From: Streptomyces anulatus
Lineage (GTDB): Bacteria; Actinomycetota; Actinomycetes; Streptomycetales; Streptomycetaceae
Reading direction: 5' to 3'
Assembly (NCBI RefSeq): GCF_000721175.1
Contig: NZ_JOEZ01000010.1
Span: forward strand, 107,683 to 171,682
DNA: 64,000 bases
This document shows, in pieces, positions 8,369 to 17,094 of the stretch. The notes beneath the pieces were generated by a model. It was not told where the DNA came from. It did not search any database and saw nothing but the letters and a program-made list of their open reading frames with translations. Each line of letters starts with the position of its first letter. Positions within the stretch are counted from its first letter, which is position 1. Position numbers and translations under genes: made by a program.

Positions 8369-9412
8369 ATGGGAGCCGCTGACGGTTTCACGGATTCCGG
8401 AGAACTCGACGGTCTGACCGTGTACGACAACGACGGCGAGAAGGTCGGCAGTGTGGGCCGGGTGTACATCGACGACGACACCGGCAAGCCCGACTGGGTC
8501 ACGGTCAAGACCGGCCTGTTCGGCATGAAGGAGAGCTTCGTCCCGCTCGCCGGAGCCCGTCGAGTGGGCTCCGACCTGCACGTCGCCCATCCGAAGGACA
8601 GCGTCAAGGACGCCCCCCGGGTGGACGCGGACGCGCACCTCTCCGTCGCCGAGGAGGAGGAGCTGTACCGGCACTACGGCCTGACCAGGAAGTCCGGCAA
8701 CCTCGGCGAGAACCGGTCGGCCGGCATGGACGCGCCGACCACCGCCGGGACAGGTGCGATGGGCGCGGCCGGTGCCGCGGGCGCGGCCCGTGGGACCGGA
8801 AAGGCCCCCGGCGCCAAGGCGACCGGTAAGGCGACCACGGCGGGGACTAGCGCCGGGGCGGCCGGCGCGGGAGCGACGGGAGCGGGCATGGCAGGAGCAG
8901 GCAGCGGTACGGGCAGGCACCGCGACACGGACGCCTCCACAACGGCCCGCCCGCTGGCGGGCGCCGGCGCGGGTACGTCCCGGGCGGCCGGCATGAGCGG
9001 CAAGGAGGAGCTGATCCGCTCCGAGGAGCAGCTGCACGTCGGCAAGGAGGAGTACGAGAGCGGCAAGGCGCGGCTGCACAAGTACGTGGTGACCGAGGAG
9101 GTCACCCGGACCGTGCCCGTGTCCCACGAAGAGGTCCGCGTGGTCCGCGAACCGCTCCAGCCCGGTGAGAAGAGCACCGGGACCACCGACTTCGGCGAGC
9201 AGGACGTCGAGGTCACGCTGCACGCGGAGCGCGCCACCGTACGGAAGGAAGCCGTGCCGGTGGAGCGGGTCCGGCTGGAGACCAACCGGGTCACCGAGCA
9301 GAAGGAAGTCTCCGCCGAGGTCCGCAAGGAGAAGATCGACTACACGGACGGCAGGGACATGGGCACCGGCAAGGACGCCGGTGGCGAGTTCGGCCAGGGG
9401 CGACGCCGCTGA
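8369..9412 (+). CDS. PRC-barrel and DUF2382 (YsnF/AvaK) stress-type protein
   Basis: 347 residues; the ATG is preceded by GAGAGGAGG at 8 nt. Residues ~12-90 form a PRC-barrel (GLTVYDNDGEKVGSVGRVYIDD and WVTVKTGLFGMKESFVPL). Residues ~115-210 are an Ala/Gly/Thr linker. Residues ~215-330 are a DUF2382 domain with its charged repeats (LIRSEEQLHVGKEEYESGKA, RLHKYVVTEEVTRTVPVSHE, RLETNRVTEQKEVSAEV). This pairing is common in actinomycete proteins induced by desiccation or osmotic stress; its molecular role is unknown. A nearby SigB-type sigma gene is suggestive only. Confidence 0.9.
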   Translation: MGAADGFTDSGELDGLTVYDNDGEKVGSVGRVYIDDDTGKPDWVTVKTGLFGMKESFVPLAGARRVGSDLHVAHPKDSVKDAPRVDADAHLSVAEEEELYRHYGLTRKSGNLGENRSAGMDAPTTAGTGAMGAAGAAGAARGTGKAPGAKATGKATTAGTSAGAAGAGATGAGMAGAGSGTGRHRDTDASTTARPLAGAGAGTSRAAGMSGKEELIRSEEQLHVGKEEYESGKARLHKYVVTEEVTRTVPVSHEEVRVVREPLQPGEKSTGTTDFGEQDVEVTLHAERATVRKEAVPVERVRLETNRVTEQKEVSAEVRKEKIDYTDGRDMGTGKDAGGEFGQGRRR

Positions 9413-10018
9413 CCCGCACCTTCTCAGGTGGCCGCACGGCCGCTCCCACGCCCTCGGCCGCCGGGCGGGCTCGTACACCGGGCCCGCCCGGCGGGCTGTC
9501 CGGCCCCGTCCGCGCTCAGCGGCGTACCGAGGGGCGTCGGGGCTCGGCGGCGCGGCAGGAACCGTACCGAGGGAGGAGTCCCGCCGCGAGCACGGCGGCG
9601 GTACGTGTCGGGGCGGGGCGGCCGTGGACAGCACGAAGGACCTCTGTGTCTCCGGGCCCAGCCGTGGAGCCCGTCGTCCGGTTCCCGTACCCCGGTTCGG
9701 GGCGCGGGTGCCAGCAGGTCCTCGGAACCCGGGTTCGTCCGGGCGGGACGCCTTACCGGAGCACGTGGGTACTCCAGTGGCCGTGTCCCCCCCGTCCCCC
9801 TCACCGCCGCGCGTCAGTTCCGGATTCGCACCGGATTCCCTGACCCCGTCGCTGGGGTTCGACTGGCCCCGGCCGGCTGGCACGCGTCTTCCCGCAGATC
9901 AGACGCGGTGCGGCGGGCCGCTGCGCACAAGGCTGGTGTGGCGCGGGGCTGGTGTGGCGCGGGGCCGGTGCGGCGCGGGATCGTCCCGTCCGCACCGGCC
10001 TGGCGGACTCCGCCCGGG
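9413..10018. other. 606-bp region without a supportable gene
   Basis: Open frames exist on both strands, but none has a conserved motif, a ribosome site or the expected codon pattern. The only structure seen is a triple 16-bp tandem repeat at 9931-9978, just downstream of the minus-strand lipid operon. Confidence 0.55.
9931..9978. repeat. three tandem copies of a 16-bp unit
   Basis: Units at 9931-9946, 9947-9962 and 9963-9978 read GGCTGGTGTGGCGCGG, the same again, then GGCCGGTGCGGCGCGG with two changes. The repeat is noncoding and lies 40 bp beyond the stop of the last ketosynthase gene. Confidence 0.85.
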
Positions 10019-11242
10019 CTACGGAGCCTGGAGGGCGATCACCGCGTTGTGGCCGCCGAAGCCGAAGGAGTGGCTGACGGCCCGCCGTACGGGCACCTCG
10101 CGCGGGACCTTGGTGACGCAGTCGATGTCGAACCCGGGCTCGGGGGCGTCCAGGTTCGCGATCGGCGGGACCACCCCGTGCTGGAGCGTGAGGATCGTCA
10201 GGCCCGCCTCGATGGCTCCGGCCGCCCCCATGCAGTGGCCCAGTACGCCCTTGGGGGCGGTGACGGGCGGCCGGTGCGGATAGGCCCGGCGGATGAGGGC
10301 GGCTTCGGTGGCGTCGTTGAGGGGGGTCGACGTCCCGTGCGCGTTGACGTGGTCGACGTCCTCGGCGCGCCAGCCCGCTTCTCGCAGCGCGCCGTCGACG
10401 GCCGCCCGGGCGACGTCCCCGGAGGGGTGGGGGCTGGTGGGGTGGTGGGCGTCGGTGGTGGCGCCGGTACCCGCGATCAGCGCCCGGGGCAGGGCTCCCC
10501 GGGCACGGGCGTCCTCGGCCCGCTCCAGGACCATGACGGCCGCGCCCTCACCCATGACGATCCCGGCCCGGTCGGCGGCGAAGGGGCGGCAGAGGCGGGC
10601 GGGGTCGCCGTCCCGCGATGCCGCCGCGCCGGAGCGGGCGAAGCCGGTCATGGCGACCGGGAACACGATCGACTCGGTGGCCCCGGCGACGGCGATGTCG
10701 CAGTGGCCCAGCGCGAGCATGTCCCGGGCCACCGACAGCGCGGTCACCCCGGACGAGCAGGCCGTGCACGGGGCCAGGCTGGGTCCGGTGGCCCTCATCC
10801 GGATGGCGATCTCGGCCGCGGGCATGTTCGGGATGGTCAGCAGGATGCCCGCGGGCGAGGTGGCCTCGGGGCCGCGCCGCTCCAACGCTACGGCCTGTTC
10901 GGTCAGTCCGGCGGATCCTCCGCTGCTGGTGCCGACCACGACGGCGACCCGGGCGCCGTCCCAGTGCGCGGGGTCGAGCCCGGCGTCGGCGACCGCCTCG
11001 CGGGCGGCCAGGACGGCGAACTTGACGTACCGGCCCATCCGGAACGCGGTCCGGCCGCCGACCGCGTCGTCGAGGTCGATGCCGGAGACCGTGCAGGCGA
11101 AGTCGACCGCGCAGCCTTGCAGTTCGGGGACGGTGCGGGCAGGTGACCGCCCGGCGCGGACGCCGTCCCAGGTGGTGTCGGTGGTGTGGCCGACCGGGGT
11201 GATCATCCCCAGGCCGGTGACAGCGATGGCGGGTCGCTTCAT
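10019..11242 (-). CDS. beta-ketoacyl-ACP synthase II (FabF-like), second copy
   Basis: 407 residues. It condenses malonyl-ACP with an acyl-ACP. The Cys-His-His triad is intact: Cys162 in PCTACSSG, His302 in VNAHGTSTPLND and His336 in KGVLGHCMGAAGAIEA; the C-terminal GFGGHNA glycine motif is also present. A chain-length-factor KS-beta would lack the Cys, so this is a true condensing enzyme. Its ATG overlaps the ACP stop by 4 bp (ATGA). It is the last gene of the five-gene minus-strand lipid operon and is about as divergent from the other FabF as a paralogue kept for another task. Confidence 0.92.
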   Translation of the reverse strand: MKRPAIAVTGLGMITPVGHTTDTTWDGVRAGRSPARTVPELQGCAVDFACTVSGIDLDDAVGGRTAFRMGRYVKFAVLAAREAVADAGLDPAHWDGARVAVVVGTSSGGSAGLTEQAVALERRGPEATSPAGILLTIPNMPAAEIAIRMRATGPSLAPCTACSSGVTALSVARDMLALGHCDIAVAGATESIVFPVAMTGFARSGAAASRDGDPARLCRPFAADRAGIVMGEGAAVMVLERAEDARARGALPRALIAGTGATTDAHHPTSPHPSGDVARAAVDGALREAGWRAEDVDHVNAHGTSTPLNDATEAALIRRAYPHRPPVTAPKGVLGHCMGAAGAIEAGLTILTLQHGVVPPIANLDAPEPGFDIDCVTKVPREVPVRRAVSHSFGFGGHNAVIALQAP

Positions 11243-11514
11243 CGGGTGTTGCTCACCGGCACCGTGACCTCGGCCGCCGCGCTGCCGACGGCCGCGTCGA
11301 TGTACGCGGAGATGTCGGCCAGCGTGGCGTCCTTGTACAGCTTCTCCGAGTCGGCGTCGACGCCGAGGGTCTCCTTGATGATGACGGCGAACTCGGCGAC
11401 CGCGAGGGAGTCCATCTCCAGGCTGTCCATCGTGGACTCCGGCAGGATCTCGGCGGCGGGCACCTTGAACGTCCCGGTCAGCACCTCGGTGATCTTGGGG
11501 TGGATGGTCTTCAT
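11239..11514 (-). CDS. acyl carrier protein
   Basis: 91 residues from the ATG at 11514, which has AGAGGA 6 nt ahead. The phosphopantetheine site is Ser36 in MDSLEMDSLAVAEF. The protein is acidic and helical as expected (EFAVIIKETLGVDADSEKLY, ATLADISAYIDAAV). It sits between the acyl-CoA oxidase and a ketosynthase and overlaps the latter by 4 bp, so it is the dedicated carrier of this operon rather than the housekeeping AcpP. The C-terminal tail SAAAEVTVPVSNTR is longer than in fatty-acid ACPs. Confidence 0.93.
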   Translation of the reverse strand: MKTIHPKITEVLTGTFKVPAAEILPESTMDSLEMDSLAVAEFAVIIKETLGVDADSEKLYKDATLADISAYIDAAVGSAAAEVTVPVSNTR

Positions 11515-11619
11515 GGTGGTTCCTCTCATCGGCGTCTCATCGGCTTGGCTTCGTGCTGCGCGGCGGGTCCGTGAACGCGACGGCCCACCGCCCGATGTAA
11601 CTGGATGACGATTCTCCGG

Positions 11620-13632
11620 TTACGCCTTCGGGTGAACCGATTCGTCTGCGCTCACCTGCGGCTTCTCGAACCATCGGGAGAGGATCGAGGTGGTTCCCCA
11701 GTACGCCAGCAGGACCCCGCGGGTGCCGAGCGCCGCCACCTTCTCGCGCAGCGGCCGCCTCCTGCTGCCGCAGACGGGTCGCCGGAACTCCGCCGCGCGG
11801 CCCCGGATTCGCGCCCTGCGGCCCCGGTGCCAGGCCCCCTCGGGGTCGTCGTAGACGTCCGTGTAACCGGGTCCTGCGATCGGCCAGTCCGACATCAGGC
11901 ACTCGGGAAGCGCGAAGGACCCGACCAGGGCGGGAGTGTGGACGGCCACGGCGGCGATCGCCTCCTCCACCGCGTCCGGCAGCAGGGTGACCTGATCGGC
12001 GGTCAGCCGTCCGGAGGCGAGCAGGTCGCCGCAGTTGCGTGCGATCCACCGGAGCGCGAAGAGCCTGCGCAGCTCGCTGAGCCGTTCACGCGCCTCACCC
12101 TCGGGCAGGGAGGCGACGGCCTCGGCGTACGCTTCGTCGGCCTGCCGGTAGGCGTGCGCCTCGACGCCCCGCAGCGCGGCCGAGGAGGCGGCGTTCCAGC
12201 GGCCGAGCGGGTCGCCGGGCGGTGCGGCGCTCATCCGCTCGCGGGCGCGGGAGAACCAGAGGTCCTCCACGGCCGCGAACAACCGTCCGGTGAAGGCGGG
12301 TTCATCGAGCTCATCGGGGCCGTCGCCCTCGACCGCTTCCCGGGCGGTGGCGCTGAACAGCATCTCGGCGGCGGCCTTGGCGTGTACGGCGAGGTTGTCG
12401 CCCTCGGCGGTGATCGCGCCCTCGATGCCGGTGAACAGCTCGGTCATGCCGTTGTTCTCCAGGAGCCCCTGGGCGCCGCACCGTTCACGGCACTCGACGA
12501 TGACGCCGCGCGCCTGCCAGGTGATCCACCCCTTGGCGACGGCCACCAGACGCTCCGCCTCGTCCCGGTCGGCCTCCGGGGCCGACTCCCAGCGGTCCAG
12601 GACCCTGCGGTGCAGCAGGCTCATCGCGTAGACGGTGGCCATCGCCTCGGCCAGCGGCCCGTGGTGGGTGCGGTGCGCGTACACCGGGACCCGTTGCGCG
12701 GCGCGCGATCCGGAGATCAGCCGGTGACCGGCGTACCGGACGGCGATGGCCAGGGTGACGCGCGCCGAGCCGACGGCGCTGGCGCTCATGGAGAGCTTGC
12801 CGGGGGTGACCCGGCCGATGGAGGTGAGGAACCGCCTTCTGCGGTTGGGGACTTCACTGTGGAAGCGGCCGTCGTCGCCGATCCGTCCCTGCTGTCCGGC
12901 GAGCAGCGCGTCGCGCGGGACGAAGCAGCGGTCGAAGGAGGTCAGGCAGTGGTCGACCGGGGAACCCATCCGGGCGGGCAGCCGCCGCACCCGGACCCCG
13001 GGGAGGGACCGGTGGGTGTCGGTGAGCGGGGTGAGGAAGAGGAAGACCCCGTGGTCGGCGCCGTCGGCGAGCAGCCGGGCGGCCACCACACCGGACTTGG
13101 GCCCGCCGGCGGGGCTGGTGTTGGGCATGAACTTCTGCGCCCCGGCGTGCGGGGTGTGCAGGACGAAGCCGTCGCGTTCACGGTCGTACGTCGCGGTCGT
13201 CTCGACGGCGGCCGCGTCGTTGCCGTGCGCCACCTCCGTACAGAGGAAGGTGCCCACGCGCCGCAGAGCGAGGAAGTCCGACAAGTCGCGGCGTGGGTCC
13301 GCGTCGTGGTCGAGGAGGCTGCCGAGGAAGAGGTTGTAGTGGATGCCCGCCACGGTGGTCAGCGCCGGGTCGACGGGGCCGAGCCACTCGTGCAGTGCGG
13401 CCAGCGCCCGAGGGTCGGCGGCCAGTCTCGCGCCGCTGTCGAGCGCGTTGTTGAGGATGCGCAGCCGGTGGTAGGAGAGGGCGAGCCGTTCGTCGGGGGT
13501 GCCGCCACCGGGGCGACGGAAAGGTTCCGTTGTGAGCAGCCGTCGCCAGAATCCGTGTTCCTGGCGGAAGTTCGGCCCGAAGAGCACCGCGGTGAGCAAG
13601 TCGTTCGTGGACGGCGAGGCCGCGTCATTCAT
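11620..13632 (-). CDS. acyl-CoA/acyl-ACP oxidase family flavoprotein (HxcO-like)
   Basis: About 670 residues from the ATG at 13632; a GTG at 13677 is possible. Sequence and length fit the acyl-CoA oxidase branch of the acyl-CoA dehydrogenase fold: an N-terminal helical part, a middle beta part (GTFLCTEVAHGNDAAAVETTATYDRERDGFVL, FLFLTPLTD), and a second helical part with RVTLAIAVRYAGHRLISG and CRERCGAQGLLENNGM. These are FAD enzymes that make trans-2-enoyl products. In the CDA cluster the related HxcO oxidises an ACP-bound hexanoyl chain; the same role here is inferred from the flanking KAS and ACP genes. Near the start, GTTAC and GTAAC arms 12 bp apart form a possible operator. Confidence 0.83.
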   Translation of the reverse strand: MNDAASPSTNDLLTAVLFGPNFRQEHGFWRRLLTTEPFRRPGGGTPDERLALSYHRLRILNNALDSGARLAADPRALAALHEWLGPVDPALTTVAGIHYNLFLGSLLDHDADPRRDLSDFLALRRVGTFLCTEVAHGNDAAAVETTATYDRERDGFVLHTPHAGAQKFMPNTSPAGGPKSGVVAARLLADGADHGVFLFLTPLTDTHRSLPGVRVRRLPARMGSPVDHCLTSFDRCFVPRDALLAGQQGRIGDDGRFHSEVPNRRRRFLTSIGRVTPGKLSMSASAVGSARVTLAIAVRYAGHRLISGSRAAQRVPVYAHRTHHGPLAEAMATVYAMSLLHRRVLDRWESAPEADRDEAERLVAVAKGWITWQARGVIVECRERCGAQGLLENNGMTELFTGIEGAITAEGDNLAVHAKAAAEMLFSATAREAVEGDGPDELDEPAFTGRLFAAVEDLWFSRARERMSAAPPGDPLGRWNAASSAALRGVEAHAYRQADEAYAEAVASLPEGEARERLSELRRLFALRWIARNCGDLLASGRLTADQVTLLPDAVEEAIAAVAVHTPALVGSFALPECLMSDWPIAGPGYTDVYDDPEGAWHRGRRARIRGRAAEFRRPVCGSRRRPLREKVAALGTRGVLLAYWGTTSILSRWFEKPQVSADESVHPKA

Positions 13633-13705
13633 GGTTACGGTCACAACACAGTAACGATCAAGGAACGGCGAGGACACCCCTCGCCGTCCCTAAATGCCCC
13701 GCCTT

Positions 13706-14962
13706 TCAGGCGCGTTGGAAGGCGAGGGCGACGTTGTGGCCGCCGAAGCCGAAGGAGTGGCTCAGCGCCGTCCCGACCCGCTGGTGACGGGGCTCCTTCG
13801 TCACGCAGTCGAGCGGGAAGGCGTCGGGGAGCGCGTCCAGGTTGGCGATCGGCGGGATGGCGGAACGTTCCAGCGTCAGGACGGTCGCCACCGCCTCGAT
13901 CGCGCCCGCCGCCGCCAGGGTGTGCCCGACGACGCCCTTGGGCGCGGTCACCGGCGGCCGGTGCGGGAAGAGCCGGGAGATGAGAGCGGTCTCCATGGCG
14001 TCGTTGAGGGGGGTGGAGGTGCCGTGGGCGTTGATGTGGTCGACGTCCTGCGGCGTCCAGCGGGCCTGGTCGAGCGCCACCTGGACCGCCCGCTGGGCGC
14101 CGTGCCCGTCGGGGGCCGGTGCGGTGGGGTGGTGGGCGTCCGTGCTGGACCCGGCCCCGGTGAGCAGGGCCCGGGGCCGCCGGCCCCGGGCGTGGGCCCC
14201 GGCCTCACGCTCCAGGACGAGCATGGCGGCGCCCTCGCCGATGACGAAGCCGTCCCGGTCGGCGGCGAACGGGCGGGAAGCGGCCGCCGGGTCGCCGGTG
14301 CGGGTGGACAGCGCGCCCATCCGGGCGAAGGCGGTGACCACCAGCGGGGTCAGCACCGACTCCGCGCCGCCCGCCACCACCACGTCGCAACTGCCGCCGA
14401 GCAGCAGATCGCGGGCGACGGCGATCGCGGTGGCCCCGGAGGCGCAGGCGGTGGCGGGGGCGAGGCTCGGGCCGCCCGCCCTCAGCGCGATGGCGACCTC
14501 GCCCGCCGCCGCGTTGGGGATCATCATCGGCACGAGCAGCGGGGAGACCGCACCGGGTCCCGAGGCCGCCAGCTTGGCCGCGTTGTCGACCAGTACGGAG
14601 ACGCCGCCGACACCCACGCCCAGGACCACCCCGACCCGGCTGCCGTCCCACCGTGCCGGGTCGAGGCCGGCGTCGGCGACGGCCTGCCGGGCGGCCACCA
14701 GGGCCAGCTTCACGAACCGGGCCATCCGCCACACCGACCGGCCGCCCACCGCCGCGTCCAGGTCGATGCCGTCCACCGGACAGGCGAAGTCGACCGGCAG
14801 ACCTGCGAGTTCCTCGCACCGCCGGGCGGTGGAGCGCCCGGAGCACAGCCCTTCCCAGAAACTGTGCTCGTCCGCCCCTGCGGGTGTCACCAGTCCGACC
14901 CCCGTCACCGCGATGGCGGTGCCGGCTCCGGCCTCGGTGCCCTGATCAACGGGGAGCGACAT
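13706..14962 (-). CDS. beta-ketoacyl-ACP synthase II (FabF-like), first copy
   Basis: 418 residues with a complete elongating-KS triad: Cys173 in ATACASG, His313 in INAHGTSTPLND and His347 in KGVVGHTLAAAGAIEA. It is close in plan to the KS at 10019-11242, including the shared phrases DAHHPT and KEPRH/KVPRE near the C-terminus, so the pair probably arose by duplication. Its start overlaps the end of the KAS III gene by 17 bp. Having two active KAS II enzymes with one ACP is unusual. Confidence 0.92.
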   Translation of the reverse strand: MSLPVDQGTEAGAGTAIAVTGVGLVTPAGADEHSFWEGLCSGRSTARRCEELAGLPVDFACPVDGIDLDAAVGGRSVWRMARFVKLALVAARQAVADAGLDPARWDGSRVGVVLGVGVGGVSVLVDNAAKLAASGPGAVSPLLVPMMIPNAAAGEVAIALRAGGPSLAPATACASGATAIAVARDLLLGGSCDVVVAGGAESVLTPLVVTAFARMGALSTRTGDPAAASRPFAADRDGFVIGEGAAMLVLEREAGAHARGRRPRALLTGAGSSTDAHHPTAPAPDGHGAQRAVQVALDQARWTPQDVDHINAHGTSTPLNDAMETALISRLFPHRPPVTAPKGVVGHTLAAAGAIEAVATVLTLERSAIPPIANLDALPDAFPLDCVTKEPRHQRVGTALSHSFGFGGHNVALAFQRA

Positions 14963-16061
14963 GCTGTGTTCCTTCCGTAGAATCCGTCGAAGTGGTCCCC
15001 GGTGCCCCCGGCCAGCGAAGTGCCGCCGAACCCCAGGTCAGTCCGCCCCCGAAGGCGGTGAGCAGCACCCGGTCGCCGGAGCGGAGGCGGCCCCCGTCCG
15101 CCGCGTCGGCCAGGGCCAGCGGGATGGAGGCGGCGCCCGTGTTGCCGACCCGCTCCAGATGGGTGACGCAGCGCTGCGGCGCGATGCCGACCCGCTCCGC
15201 GACGGCGTGCAGGATCCGGGCGTTGGCCTGGTGCGGCACGAAGCGGTCGACCTCGGCCGGGTCCCAGCCGACCCGGTCCAGGAGCGTCCGGCAGGAGCCG
15301 GTCATCCGCTCGACGGCGTGCTGGTAGACGGTGCCGCCCCGCATGCGGAAGAACCCGTCGCCCAGGCCCGGCGGCTTCCCGCCCGCCCGCGCGCGGGCCC
15401 CGCCGCCGGGGACCGTGATCAGGCCGTAGCCCGTGCCGTCGCTGCCCAGGTCGAACGCGAGCAGCTCCCCGGGGTCGCCGGAGTGTCCGGCCGCCACCAG
15501 GGCGGCGCCCGCCCCGTCGCCGAAGACGACGCCCGCCGATCGGTCGGCCGGATCGAGCCAGGTCGAGTAGACGTCAGCGCCGACCAGCAGGACCCGCTCG
15601 TAGAGACCCGAGGCGACCAGCCCGTGGCAGACGGCGAGTCCGTAGACGAATCCGCTGCACACGGCGGCGATGTCCAGGGCCGGTACGGTGCCGAGCCCGA
15701 GCCGGGCCGCGAGGGCGGGGGCGGTGCCCGGACAGAGGTGGTCGGGGGTGGCGGTGGCGAGGACCACCGCGTCCACCTCGCCCGCCGCCGGGGCGCGGTC
15801 CAGCAGCCGGGAGGCCGCCTCGTAGGCGAGGTCCCCGGTGGCGACGCCCGGTCCGGCGCGGTGCCGGCTGCCGATGCCGGTGCGGCGGCGCACCCAGGCG
15901 TCATCGATGCCCCAGTCCGCGGGGAGCCGTTCGTTGCCGACCGGCTCCCCCGGCACCCATCCCGCCACGCTCTCCAGCACCGCCGTGCGCGCCCCGGCCG
16001 GTAAGACGCCCGCCCGCGTCCCCGGCTCCGTACCGCTGTCGGCCGTCCGTCTCCTCGCCAC
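14946..16061 (-). CDS. beta-ketoacyl-ACP synthase III (FabH-like)
   Basis: 371 residues, with a GTG start at 16061 that has GGGG a few nt upstream. It starts a chain by condensing an acyl-CoA primer with malonyl-ACP. The triad Cys135 (AAVCSGFVYGL), His277 (VPHQANARIL) and Asn307 (VGNTGAASIPLAL) is intact. The first ~40 residues are extra compared with FabH. As first gene of the operon it would set the primer for the ACP and KAS II enzymes downstream, as FabH4 does in the CDA cluster and RedP in the prodigiosin cluster. Confidence 0.92.
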   Translation of the reverse strand: MARRRTADSGTEPGTRAGVLPAGARTAVLESVAGWVPGEPVGNERLPADWGIDDAWVRRRTGIGSRHRAGPGVATGDLAYEAASRLLDRAPAAGEVDAVVLATATPDHLCPGTAPALAARLGLGTVPALDIAAVCSGFVYGLAVCHGLVASGLYERVLLVGADVYSTWLDPADRSAGVVFGDGAGAALVAAGHSGDPGELLAFDLGSDGTGYGLITVPGGGARARAGGKPPGLGDGFFRMRGGTVYQHAVERMTGSCRTLLDRVGWDPAEVDRFVPHQANARILHAVAERVGIAPQRCVTHLERVGNTGAASIPLALADAADGGRLRSGDRVLLTAFGGGLTWGSAALRWPGAPGTTSTDSTEGTQHVAPR

Positions 16062-16127
16062 CCGTTGCCCCGATCCCGTTGTCGTACTGCATCCGGTTGA
16101 CGAACGGCGGAACGTCTCACGAGGGTG

Positions 16128-16146
16128 CGTTCGACTGAGCCGAACG
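16128..16146. promoter_or_regulatory. inverted repeat upstream of the lipid operon
   Basis: CGTTCG (16128-16133) and CGAACG (16141-16146) are separated by 7 bp, in the 100-bp gap between the pfkB-like stop and the KAS III start. It could be an operator for the lipid operon or a weak hairpin ending the upstream operon. Confidence 0.35.
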
Positions 16147-16161
16147 GGTCATGACGTGGCG

Positions 16162-17094
16162 TCAGTTGCGGGCCAGCGCCTCCCGCAGCTCCTCCGTGCC
16201 GGGCGGGTTGGCCCCGGCCCGGGAGACGGTCACAGCGGCGGAGGCGACCGCGTGGCGCAGGACGTCGGCGACGGTGTCCCGGTCCACGGCGTGCAGTCGG
16301 CCCCGGGCGTCCGGGCCGAGGAGTCCGTGCGCGGCGAGGGCGTGGAGGGCCCCGGACATGAACGCGTCGCCAGCGCCGACGGTGTCGGCGACGTCGACCG
16401 GCAGCGCTTCGGCGACGGCCCGGCCGTTGGGGAACAGGGCGAACGCGCCCGCCCCGCCCCGGGTGACGAGGACGAGTGCGGGGCCGGCGGCGAGCCACCG
16501 CTCGGCGACCTGCTCCGGCTCCTCGTCCGGGTGCAGCCACCGCAGGTCCTCGTCGCTGGCCTTCACCACGTCGCTCAGCGCGACGCAGCGCTCGACACGG
16601 GCCACGGCCCGGGCGCGTTCACCCATCAACTCGGGCCGCACATTGGGGTCGTAGCTGATGGTGGCGCCGGCCCGCAGGGACTCCACGGCGGCCAGGACCG
16701 TCGCGGCCCCGGGCTCGACGACGGCCGCGATCGAGCCGGTGTGCACATGGAGCGGCACCCGTTCGAGCACCACCGGGCCCAGGGTCCAGCCGACCTCGAA
16801 GGTGTACGTGGCGTGCCCCTGGTCGTCCAGGGCGACGGCCGCCGACGGGGTGGGGCCGACGGCTTCGTCGGTGCGGATCTCGACCCCGGCGGCGGCGAGA
16901 TGGTCCCGGATGAGCCGTCCATGGCCGTCCGGTCCCAACTGGGTGAGCAGGGTGGTGTCGTGGCCGAGACGGGCCAGGCCGTACGCCACGTTCGCGGGGC
17001 TGCCCCCCGGGTGGACCCGGTCGGCCTCGCCCGGCAGCCGGACGATGTCGGCGACGCATTCGCCGATGACCAGCGGATCAAGTCGGTCGAGCAT
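16162..17094 (-). CDS. PfkB-family carbohydrate kinase (fructokinase/ribokinase-like)
   Basis: 310 residues. The N-terminal PfkB signature is PLVIGECVADIV with substrate motif GGSPANVAYGLARLG, and the C-terminal signature VDVADTVGAGDAFMSGAL holds the catalytic Asp and anion hole. The phrases resemble bacterial fructokinases (ScrK/FrcK) most, but the sugar is not certain. The 5' end overlaps the MFS gene by 17 bp, so uptake or export and phosphorylation are probably co-expressed. Confidence 0.87.
   Translation of the reverse strand: MLDRLDPLVIGECVADIVRLPGEADRVHPGGSPANVAYGLARLGHDTTLLTQLGPDGHGRLIRDHLAAAGVEIRTDEAVGPTPSAAVALDDQGHATYTFEVGWTLGPVVLERVPLHVHTGSIAAVVEPGAATVLAAVESLRAGATISYDPNVRPELMGERARAVARVERCVALSDVVKASDEDLRWLHPDEEPEQVAERWLAAGPALVLVTRGGAGAFALFPNGRAVAEALPVDVADTVGAGDAFMSGALHALAAHGLLGPDARGRLHAVDRDTVADVLRHAVASAAVTVSRAGANPPGTEELREALARN

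Noticed and set aside
9424..9804. 126-codon minus-strand ORF in the gap after the PRC-barrel gene
   Set aside because: Arg/Pro-rich with no motif or start signal; third-position bias is weak.
10019..16061. Reading the two ketosynthases as a type II aromatic PKS KS-alpha/KS-beta pair
   Set aside because: Both keep the active-site Cys, and no cyclase, aromatase or ketoreductase is nearby; a fatty-acid-type operon fits better.
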